From Pseudomonadota bacterium (lineage in GTDB: Bacteria > Myxococcota_A > Polyangia > Polyangiales > Polyangiaceae): 33,552 nucleotides of DNA. Shown here piece after piece: positions 9,095 to 15,293 of the stretch. The translations under genes were made by a program, and so were the position numbers. Each line of letters starts with the position of its first letter. Position 1 is the stretch's first letter. Below the pieces are notes generated by a model. It had not been told where the DNA came from, made no database searches, and saw only the letters and a list, made by a program, of their open reading frames with translations. Location of the stretch: contig JAEYWK010000066.1 of assembly GCA_023431345.1 (NCBI GenBank), positions 1-33,552 on the forward strand. Reading direction: 5' to 3'.

Positions 9095-10194
9095 GGATCG
9101 CGCTGTGCTTGCTCGGGGGCGGGGCCATGGGCGCCATGTTTCAGATCGGCGCGCTCGCCGCGCTCGAGGACACCGTGGAGGGCTTCCAGTGCGGCAGCTT
9201 CGATCTGTTCTTGGGCAGCTCCGCGGGCGCGAGCCTGGCCGCGAGCCTCGCTGGCGGGCAGCCGGTGCAGCGCATCTATCGCTCGTTCTTGGATCCTGCG
9301 GACCAGTACTTCGGTCTCGAGCGCGGGCACCTGCTGCGCGCGGACATGGCGGAGTGGAAGCGCACCGTGGGCTCGGCGCTGCTGGCCATGCGCTACGGGG
9401 CGACCTCCCTGCTTTCAGGTAAGAAAACCGAGATTCCGGCGCGGCTGACGCAAGAGCTCGACCGCCTGTACGACTCCTTGCCCGCCGGGCTGTTCACGCT
9501 CGACGGCTACGAGCGCTTCCTCGAGGAGTTCTTCCTGCGCCGCGGGGTGCCCAACTCGTTTTATGCCATGCCGCGCGCGCTGCGCATCGTCGCCCACGAT
9601 CTCGACTCGGGCGAGCCGGTGGCGTTCGGCACCTCCGGCTTCGACGGGGTGACGGTCGCGCGGGCGTGCATCGCCTCGATGGCGATCCCACCGCTGTTCT
9701 CCCCGGTTCGCGTCGGCGACCGTCATTACATCAGCTCCGGAGCCGCGGAGGTCGAGCAGCTCGAGCTGGCGGTCGCCGAGGGCGCCGACGTGCTGATCGT
9801 GGTGCGCCCGATGGTGGCCATCTCGGCGCCCAGCACCGTGCCGACTGGGCACGGCGAGCGCGATAGCCTACGCGACAAGGGCATGATGTGGGTCTTCAAC
9901 CAGGCTCGGCGCATCGGCGTGCAGCGCAGCGTGGAGGCCGCGGTGCAGCGAATCCGTGACGGCGGCAAAGCCGACGTGCTCTTGCTGCAGCCCCAGCGCG
10001 AGGACGGCATCTTGGCGATGCAAAACCCTGCCAGCTACGACGCGCGGCGTCGCATGCTCGAGCACGCCTACCGCCAGACGCGCGCTGCCTTGTCGCGCGC
10101 GTTCGCCGAGCGCTCGCCCGCCCTCGCGCGCGCGGGCTTCGTGCAGCGCGCGTCGCAGTCCGTTCCTCCTCCGGCCATGGGCAGCACGCCGTGA
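9091..10194 (+). CDS. patatin-like phospholipase family protein, catalytic Asp replaced
   Basis: The 367-residue product has the patatin fold signatures: the oxyanion-hole glycines LLGGGAMGAMFQ (residues 7-18), the nucleophile elbow GSSAG (Ser44), and the core strand GVTVARACIASMAIPPLFSPV. Patatins use a Ser-Asp dyad to hydrolyse lipid acyl esters, with the Asp in a DG(G/A) motif. At that position this protein reads HYISSGAAEVEQLELA, so Ser216 replaces the Asp. It may be inactive, or use another acid; this is inference. There is no signal peptide. ATG 9091 overlaps the CPBP stop by 4 nt and the stop overlaps the Tudor lipoprotein start (GTGA). An Arg-rich segment (about 275-300) follows the core. 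Confidence 0.85.
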   Translation: MRIALCLLGGGAMGAMFQIGALAALEDTVEGFQCGSFDLFLGSSAGASLAASLAGGQPVQRIYRSFLDPADQYFGLERGHLLRADMAEWKRTVGSALLAMRYGATSLLSGKKTEIPARLTQELDRLYDSLPAGLFTLDGYERFLEEFFLRRGVPNSFYAMPRALRIVAHDLDSGEPVAFGTSGFDGVTVARACIASMAIPPLFSPVRVGDRHYISSGAAEVEQLELAVAEGADVLIVVRPMVAISAPSTVPTGHGERDSLRDKGMMWVFNQARRIGVQRSVEAAVQRIRDGGKADVLLLQPQREDGILAMQNPASYDARRRMLEHAYRQTRAALSRAFAERSPALARAGFVQRASQSVPPPAMGSTP

Positions 10195-10679
10195 TTCGCT
10201 TCGTGCTCCTGTGCGCCCTGTTGCTCTTGCCTGCGTGCAAGAAGCCCTACCGCGTGGGCGAGCACGTGCTCGTGGAGTGGGAGAAAGATCAGCCCCCTTA
10301 CCCCGCGTACATCATCGAGCGCGTCTCCCCGACGCGCTACCGCGTGCACTTCGACGGCTACGACTCGCGCTGGGACGAGGACGTGAGCTTCGATCGCGTG
10401 CTCGGTCTCGTCGAGGGGCACGTCGTGGCTCCGCCTCCGCCGCCGAAGGTCGCGCGCGCCGCAGGGGTGATCTCGCCGAAGACGGCGGGGAGCGCGGGCG
10501 AGGTCGCGGTGAGCCCCTACCGGGAAGGTGATCGCGTGCGCGTGACCTGGCGCGGCAGCGTCTACTCCGCCACCGTCACCAAGGTCGTCGCCAAAGATCG
10601 CTTCGAGGTGCACTACGAAGGCCACGAAGCGGCGTGGGACGAAGTCGTCGGCATCGATCGCATCGTCGGCCGTCGCTGA
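10191..10679 (+). CDS. lipoprotein with two Tudor-knot/chromo-barrel-like modules
   Basis: The 162-residue product starts with a lipoprotein signal (MIRFVLLCALLLLPAC, lipobox LPAC, Cys16). Two copies of a small beta-barrel module follow. Module 1 (about 19-70) has YRVGEHVLVEWEKDQ, YPAYIIERV, RYRVHFDGYDSRWDEDV. Module 2 (about 106-160) has YREGDRVRVTWRGSVYSATV, RFEVHYEGHEAAWDEVV. The pattern (V/G)D..(V)..W....Y.A.(V/I)..V....Y.VH(F/Y)(D/E)G....WDE is that of the Tudor-knot/chromo-barrel found in eukaryotic MYST acetyltransferases and MRG proteins. A Pro-rich linker (APPPPPKVAR) separates the modules. The function is unknown; lipidation would place it in the envelope, not on chromatin. GTG 10191 overlaps the patatin stop by 4 nt, making it the last gene of the nadB unit. 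Confidence 0.85.
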   Translation: MIRFVLLCALLLLPACKKPYRVGEHVLVEWEKDQPPYPAYIIERVSPTRYRVHFDGYDSRWDEDVSFDRVLGLVEGHVVAPPPPPKVARAAGVISPKTAGSAGEVAVSPYREGDRVRVTWRGSVYSATVTKVVAKDRFEVHYEGHEAAWDEVVGIDRIVGRR

Positions 10680-10733
10680 GCGCGGCTCCTGCTCGCTTCG
10701 AGCCTCGTCGCCTGCAGCTCCGTAGACGCGACG

Positions 10734-11453
10734 TCAGGCTCCGCACCATTTGCGGCCGCGGGTGGTGTCGACGCCGAAGCGCTCCAAGCCGGGAAATACG
10801 ACGTGCTGGAGCGTCTCGAGGACGATGCGTTGCCGCTGCGCGTGCTCGAGCTGACCCAGTCCCACGAGGTCTGTCACCTCGGCGTGCCGGGGGGTGGCGC
10901 GCCAGAAGTCGGAGCCGAGAGTCGCCTGCAACATGCTCGCCAGGTGGGGGCCGACGCAGTCCGGCGCTCCGCGGGCGTGCTGCTCGGCGAGGTAGGCCCA
11001 GCCGAGACGACTGTGTCGAACCTCATCGCGCAAGATGGAGCGCATGACCCTCTTGCACTCCCGATCCACGGCGGGGCGGATGAGCTCGGCGAGCAAGGCG
11101 GTGCTCAGCGTTTCCGTGACACACGACAGGGCGATCACCTCGAACAGCACGCGCTGCGACGGCGCGACCTCCAGCGGCGCGACGGGCTCGACGACGACGA
11201 TGGTCGGCTCCGGCGGCGCCGGGCCGCCGAAATGCTCGACGAGCTGCCGGCACAGAGCGGCGTGTCGCAGCTCGTCCGCCGCGGCGCGCTCGGCCATCGC
11301 CACGACGCCGCGCGAGGCCTGCCCCGCTATCAACGCGGGCACGAGCGCACGAAAGCGCGCCGCTGCCTCGAGCTCGCTCCAGAGCCTCGTGCTCCACACG
11401 CGCGCCGCCGCGATGTGCGCGGCTTGTCTTTCGCGCTCAGGGGTGGCGCTCAC
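10734..11453 (-). CDS. ferritin-like diiron domain protein
   Basis: The product is predicted to be an all-helical four-helix bundle of about 239 residues. It carries two DE(L/V)RH motifs: ADELRHAAL (E61, H64) and RDEVRHSRL. There are acidic residues in an early helix (LWSELEAAA, E27/E29) and a Glu in SCVTETLST. This is the EX2H arrangement of carboxylate-bridged diiron proteins. The reaction is not predictable: ferroxidase, oxygenase and peroxide reduction are all seen in the superfamily. GTG 11453 is preferred because it gives MSATPERER, just past the upstream gene's stop (26 nt). An ATG at 11543 in the same frame would overlap that gene by 65 nt. The Shine-Dalgarno is weak either way. Confidence 0.8.
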   Translation of the reverse strand: MSATPERERQAAHIAAARVWSTRLWSELEAAARFRALVPALIAGQASRGVVAMAERAAADELRHAALCRQLVEHFGGPAPPEPTIVVVEPVAPLEVAPSQRVLFEVIALSCVTETLSTALLAELIRPAVDRECKRVMRSILRDEVRHSRLGWAYLAEQHARGAPDCVGPHLASMLQATLGSDFWRATPRHAEVTDLVGLGQLEHAQRQRIVLETLQHVVFPGLERFGVDTTRGRKWCGA

Positions 11454-11478
11454 GGCCGCCCGTTCCGCGGTTCGCCGT

Positions 11479-12024
11479 TCATGGCGCGCAGCAACCGCGC
11501 CCCTCGTCGCCGCCTTCGCAGAACCCCACGCAGCACGAGGCATCGGTGTTCAGACAGTCTTTGGCCCAGCAGCAGGGACAGCCGCACGGGTCTCTGACGT
11601 TCCCGAGGCCGCGGTCGTTGATGTGGCACGCGAGCTCGACGCCGCTCCCGCCGGAGCCGGCCGCGCCCGCGCCTCCACCGTTCGAGCCGCCCGCGCTGCT
11701 TGCCCCAGCGCCTCCTGCGCCCGACGAGCTCGCGCTTTCGCCGCCAGTGGCTGAGCCCGCCGAGCCGCCGATCGGGCTGCTCGCGCCCGCGCCGCCTGCG
11801 CTAGCCGCGCCCACACCTTCGCCGCTGGCGCCGCTGCTCGAACCTCCGCTCGCGGAGCTGCTGCCCGCGTCGCTGCTCGCGGCTCCGTCGCTGCTCACAG
11901 CGCCCGCGCCGCCAGTTGGGGGAGGCGCTTTCACGCCGCCCTGGTCAGATGGAGAGCCACCGCACGCCTTGCCGAGCGCGGCGCCGCCAAGCACGAGCAC
12001 CTTGAACCACCGCTCAGCCCTCAT
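11479..12024 (-). CDS. Cys-rich putative lipoprotein with Gly/Ser/Ala linker
   Basis: The 181-residue product has an N-terminal export signal (MRAERWFKVLVLGGAALGKAC). The LGKAC lipobox is imperfect, because Lys stands at -2. Residues about 25-130 are almost only Gly, Ser and Ala with a few charges, a disordered linker typical of myxobacterial surface lipoproteins. The C-terminal 50 residues are rich in Cys (PCGCPCCWAKDC, SCCVGFC, GCCAP), suggesting a disulfide-knotted or metal-binding head. No named family is recognised. It lies upstream of the ferritin-like gene on the same strand (26-nt gap to the chosen start), so the pair may be co-transcribed. The low-complexity DNA makes long shadow frames on the other strand. 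Confidence 0.72.
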   Translation of the reverse strand: MRAERWFKVLVLGGAALGKACGGSPSDQGGVKAPPPTGGAGAVSSDGAASSDAGSSSASGGSSSGASGEGVGAASAGGAGASSPIGGSAGSATGGESASSSGAGGAGASSAGGSNGGGAGAAGSGGSGVELACHINDRGLGNVRDPCGCPCCWAKDCLNTDASCCVGFCEGGDEGRGCCAP

Positions 12025-12401
12025 TCAATCCGAGTACTGGAGTCGTCATGAGTCGTAAAGACTCGATCGTGTCGTCGTGACGTCATCGTGCTCCCCATCG
12101 TGTCGAATATGTCTCACCCCGCCGGTTGAAGTCAGGCCAACGGTCAGATGTTTTGATGCAGGTGTTAACGTGAACATTTTCGATTGCGCTGGACGCCGCT
12201 GAACGCTAGAAGCTTTCAAAGGTTGGGAGAAGAGTAGTTGGTTGGTCCCGCGCCGCAGCGGTTTGCGGTCGAGCGGGAGTGTATCGGAGCGAATGGTTTC
12301 GCTTCGGAGTCGTGATGTCGTGGGCGCGCGGGCTGGAGGGGTTTCTGTAGCTTTGCTGCAGAGCTCTGCCTGTCGTGCGCTCGCGGAGGAGCTTTGACGG
12401 G
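12025..12401. other. 377-bp gene-free leader between divergent genes
   Basis: No supported gene lies between the Cys-rich lipoprotein (minus) and the tyrosinase gene (plus). The stretch 12050-12240 is visibly richer in A+T than the surroundings, with TGACGTCA at about 12079 and GTTAAC at about 12163, and probably contains the promoters of both genes. I could not fix a -35/-10 pair. The open frames crossing it on the minus strand lack family features. Confidence 0.5.
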
Positions 12402-14144
12402 ATGAAGATCTGTTCGGTATCAGTATTCGTGCGATTGGCGCTGACTTTGGTGGTCGCGACGATGGCCAGCACGGCGCAGGCGCAGTTCTATCGCCAGGCG
12501 TACGTGGAGGCGGAGTGCCCCGACAGCGGGTCGGGTGCCTACGCCGTTCAGTCAACCAGCATCGCGGGGTTCAGCGGCGCCGGTTACGTGCGCAGCGCGG
12601 GCAACACCACCGCTGCCACCTTCAACAACACCAGCGCAGATCGCGCCGTGTACACCTTCAAGGCCTACCGCTACGGCACGTTCACGCCATGGTTTCGCGT
12701 CAACACCAACAACAGCGGCGACGACGACTCGTTCTTCTACCGCATCGACGGGGGAGCCTGGTACACCGTCAACAACATACCCGCCGCGAGCGGCTGGCGC
12801 TGGGTGAGCACGGTCGGTCAGTACATGGGGCCGGGGTCGCACACGCTGGAGATCGCCAACCGCGAGGATGGGCTCAACATCGACAAGTTCGCCATGTTGA
12901 TCGACGGCAGCGCCGCCCCCACCGGCACCGGCGGGGCTGCGTACAATTGCCCCACGCCCGTCTACTTCGAGACGGAGTGCCGGACGCACGGCTTCGGCGA
13001 GTACGTGTGGGACAAGAAGAAGAAGAGCGGCTTCTCGGGCCAGGGCTACTTGGAAGCCACCGCGAGCAGCACCGACGCGAACGCCAGCACCGACCGGGTC
13101 GAGTACTCGTTCCAATCCGGTGGCGGCAATTACAACCTGTTCTTTCGCATTCACAACAACTCGAACGTCAACACCGACTCTTGGTTTTACCGCGTCGATA
13201 GCGGCCCGTGGGTGGCGATGAACAACACGAGCGGGCTGGGCAGCGGCTGGCGCTGGGCCCAAGGTGCCGCGTCCGTCAATCTGCCGCGCGGCGATCACAC
13301 GCTCAGCATCCGAAACCGGGAGGCGCAGCTCAGCATCGACAAGCTCGCGTTCGTGCCGACGACCGCGACGGGTCCGTCGGGCACGGGCGCCGGCGCGGCA
13401 GGCGTCAACTGCGAGCCGTTTCAGACCATGTCGGACTGGGAGTACTTCGACGTCAACGAATACTACAACACGCACGCCCACTACTTCTCCGTGCATGGCA
13501 ATCACATGCTCTCCGCGCACGACGAATGGCATTTCGTCAATGGCCCCGGCGGCACCGCGGGTCTGGGCAGCGGCACCGCCTTCATGGGCTTTCATCGCGC
13601 GATGATGAACGAGTTCCGACAGTTCGCGATGCAGAACAATGGCCGTAACGCTCTGCCGATCAAGACCGTTGGGCTCGTCATCCCGCCCTGGCTCGGTGAC
13701 GCCCTGCAGGCGCTGGGCAACGCAGGCTTCAGTGAGCAATATTTCCCGCGGAACAACGCGGAAATGACGAACTGGGGGCTTCCCGGTTACCTGACCGTGA
13801 ACGCCGCGCCGAGCTCGAGTTGGAACAACACCGTCAGCATCCCCGGCAGCGGCACCATCTACACCCGCCTCGGCGACTTCCCGGATCTCGACACCCTCGG
13901 CCGGGGGATCGCGGTCGAGTACCACGCATCGCTACATACGGGCGTCGGCGGTACCATGAGCGGCTTCTTCTCACCCGCTGATCCCATCTTCTACGGCTGG
14001 CATGGGCTCATCGACAATCTGGCCGACGCGTGGCTAACCACCGCCAAGGGCCAGGCGTGGGCCGCCGCGAACCCCAATCATCCGTTCTTGGCGGTTGGGT
14101 TCACGAGCCATCACGGTTGGGATAACGCGGACTTCGCCCCGTAG
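12402..14144 (+). CDS. secreted tyrosinase-type copper protein with two N-terminal carbohydrate-binding-like modules
   Basis: The 580-residue product has a signal peptide (cleavage near TAQA-QF, residue 26) and two repeated modules, about 29-166 and 183-320. Both share (F/V)E(A/T)EC, GFSG.GY, DS.FYR(I/V)D, SGWRW, G.HTL.I.NRE and L.IDK, which looks like a CBM6/CBM35-type beta-sandwich. From about 345 follows a type-3 copper domain. Its CuB ligands H508, H512 and H534 (YHASLH, DPIFYGWHGLID) have exactly the 4- and 22-residue spacing of bacterial tyrosinases. On the CuA side are GFHRAMMNEF (H398) and candidate His 358, 360, 365, 368, 373 and 377; the canonical His 9 residues before H398 is absent, so CuA is unusual. 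Substrate unknown: phenol oxidation is the family role. ATG 12402 has AGGAG 10 nt upstream. Confidence 0.85.
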   Translation: MKICSVSVFVRLALTLVVATMASTAQAQFYRQAYVEAECPDSGSGAYAVQSTSIAGFSGAGYVRSAGNTTAATFNNTSADRAVYTFKAYRYGTFTPWFRVNTNNSGDDDSFFYRIDGGAWYTVNNIPAASGWRWVSTVGQYMGPGSHTLEIANREDGLNIDKFAMLIDGSAAPTGTGGAAYNCPTPVYFETECRTHGFGEYVWDKKKKSGFSGQGYLEATASSTDANASTDRVEYSFQSGGGNYNLFFRIHNNSNVNTDSWFYRVDSGPWVAMNNTSGLGSGWRWAQGAASVNLPRGDHTLSIRNREAQLSIDKLAFVPTTATGPSGTGAGAAGVNCEPFQTMSDWEYFDVNEYYNTHAHYFSVHGNHMLSAHDEWHFVNGPGGTAGLGSGTAFMGFHRAMMNEFRQFAMQNNGRNALPIKTVGLVIPPWLGDALQALGNAGFSEQYFPRNNAEMTNWGLPGYLTVNAAPSSSWNNTVSIPGSGTIYTRLGDFPDLDTLGRGIAVEYHASLHTGVGGTMSGFFSPADPIFYGWHGLIDNLADAWLTTAKGQAWAAANPNHPFLAVGFTSHHGWDNADFAP

Positions 14145-14171
14145 CCGCGGCGTTCACTAGCGTATCTCGAA

Positions 14172-14267
14172 GAGATCGGGAGATGGCCGCAAGCCTCGCG
14201 CGGGCTCGAGCCAGCCGGCGACTGCGGGCGCCGGCAGGGCGAGCCGGCCGTCACGTCTCCCGATCTC
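14172..14267. repeat. 12-bp perfect inverted repeat flanking a structured spacer
   Basis: GAGATCGGGAGA (14172-14183) and TCTCCCGATCTC (14256-14267) are exact reverse complements separated by 72 bp that can itself fold (for example GCCGGCG...CGCCGGC). It sits between the convergent tyrosinase and small lipoprotein genes, so a bidirectional terminator or a small structured element is possible. Confidence 0.6.
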
Positions 14268-14289
14268 GCTTACTTGGTGTGGCGGCGCT

Positions 14290-14628
14290 TCAGTCGCCAG
14301 GCATGTGACCCATGCTGCGCCACGCCGCGAGCAGCCGCCCCCGCTGCTCGGCCGTGGCCACGCGCGGCGCGGACTCCGAGAGGCGCTTGGCGAGCAGCAG
14401 CCAGCGCTCGGCGGGCACGGCGTCGCCGAGCGCGAGGTGGGTGAGGCCGCGGTACAGCGCGTACTCGAACAGGTCCGCCGGCGGCATGGCGCGGACGCTG
14501 GGCGCGAGCGCGCGGTAGTGAGCCACGGCGTCGGGGTAGCGCGCTTCGTCGAAGCTGCGGCGCGCTTCCGTAAGCGGCGACGCGCAGCCCAGCAGCAGGA
14601 CCGGAATCGCCGACCAGCGTAGCCACAT
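14290..14628 (-). CDS. small lipoprotein with TPR-like helical region
   Basis: The 112-residue product begins MWLRWSAIPVLLLGCASP, a short lipoprotein signal with lipobox LLGC (Cys15). The remainder is helical, with the TPR-like phrases ARRSFDEARYPDAVAHYRAL and YRGLTHLALGDAVPAERWLL, about two repeats. Such proteins are usually periplasmic scaffolds; no specific role is visible. ATG 14628 is chosen over upstream in-frame starts because AAAGGAG lies 7 nt before it and only this start gives a signal peptide. It is divergent from the XRE-cupin regulator with a 50-bp gap, so the two may share regulation. Confidence 0.75.
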   Translation of the reverse strand: MWLRWSAIPVLLLGCASPLTEARRSFDEARYPDAVAHYRALAPSVRAMPPADLFEYALYRGLTHLALGDAVPAERWLLLAKRLSESAPRVATAEQRGRLLAAWRSMGHMPGD

Positions 14629-14678
14629 GCGCTCCTTTCGGTCACCACGGCGCCGAGTTGCGTGATAATCCATCGACA

Positions 14679-15212
14679 ATGGCTGACGACGAGAGAACAC
14701 GGCTCGCCGCGAACCTGAAGGAGCAGCGTGAGGCGCTGGGGCTCACTCAGCAGGAGCTGTCGGATCGCTCGGGCGTGCCGCGTCCCACCTTGGCTCATCT
14801 CGAGTCGGGCCAGGGCAACCCCACGCTCGCGGTCTTGATCAAGGTGGCGGCCGCGCTCGGCACGGGTATCGAGACGCTGGTGGCCGCCGAGAAGCCGAAG
14901 GTGAGGGTGGTGGCGCGAGCCGATGTGCCGACCGAGGCGCGCTCGGGCGTGGAGCTGCGCACCCTGGGCATCGACCTGGGTGTCGGCTTCGAGCGCTGGG
15001 AGCTGTCGCGAGGCGCCCGCTTCGAGCGCGCGGCCGGACGCCACGGTGAGCGCCGGGTCGTGGTCTGCGAGTCCGGCGAGCTGTCCATCACCATCGGGAG
15101 TAGCGAGCACCGGCTCAGGCCTGGCGAGATGGCGGTCATCGACGCCGCGGCGCGCCCCGCCTTCGAGAGCCGCGGCCGCGGAATTTCGATCATTTATTCC
15201 GTCGCTGGTTGA
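14679..15212 (+). CDS. XRE-family regulator with C-terminal cupin domain
   Basis: The 177-residue product has an N-terminal helix-turn-helix of the XRE/Cro type at about 8-63 (LKEQREALGLTQQELSDRSGVPRP, broken here only for quoting: helices around LTQQELSDRSG and RPTLAHLESG). A C-terminal cupin barrel follows at about 100-175 (VCESGELSITIGS, LRPGEMAVI). This pairing is common in regulators that sense a small metabolite in the cupin pocket; the ligand is unknown. ATG 14679 gives MADDERTRL, and an in-frame start at 14658 adds seven residues without domain support. It lies 81 bp before typA, with a hairpin between. Confidence 0.88.
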   Translation: MADDERTRLAANLKEQREALGLTQQELSDRSGVPRPTLAHLESGQGNPTLAVLIKVAAALGTGIETLVAAEKPKVRVVARADVPTEARSGVELRTLGIDLGVGFERWELSRGARFERAAGRHGERRVVVCESGELSITIGSSEHRLRPGEMAVIDAAARPAFESRGRGISIIYSVAG

Positions 15213-15222
15213 AAAGCGGTCC

Positions 15223-15241
15223 CCGGCGCTCGGAGCGCCGG
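15223..15241. terminator. hairpin between XRE-cupin gene and typA
   Basis: CCGGCGCT and AGCGCCGG form an 8-bp perfect stem with loop CGG, starting 10 nt after the regulator stop. No T-run follows, so it may be a weak or Rho-assisted terminator. Confidence 0.4.
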
Positions 15242-15293
15242 CCGGAGCGAGGTTGCGGACCGAGGCTTATCGAGCTATCAGCGCGCGCCCCCA

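Noticed and set aside
10803..11597. Long plus-strand open frame opposite the ferritin-like gene
   Set aside because: Arg/His-rich composition typical of an antisense shadow; the minus strand has clear DE(L/V)RH diiron motifs.
11546..12058. Plus-strand Pro/Ala-rich frame opposite the Cys-rich lipoprotein
   Set aside because: It is the mirror of the Gly/Ser/Ala linker; no start signal or domain. The minus strand has an export signal and Cys-rich end.
12046..12085. GAGTC/GACTC inverted repeat and TGACGTCA near the lipoprotein start
   Set aside because: Short palindromes of 5 and 8 bp; too weak to call an operator without conservation.
12552..13925. 457-codon minus-strand frame opposite the tyrosinase gene
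   Set aside because: Shadow frame with no signal or domain; the plus strand has a signal peptide, repeats and copper ligands.
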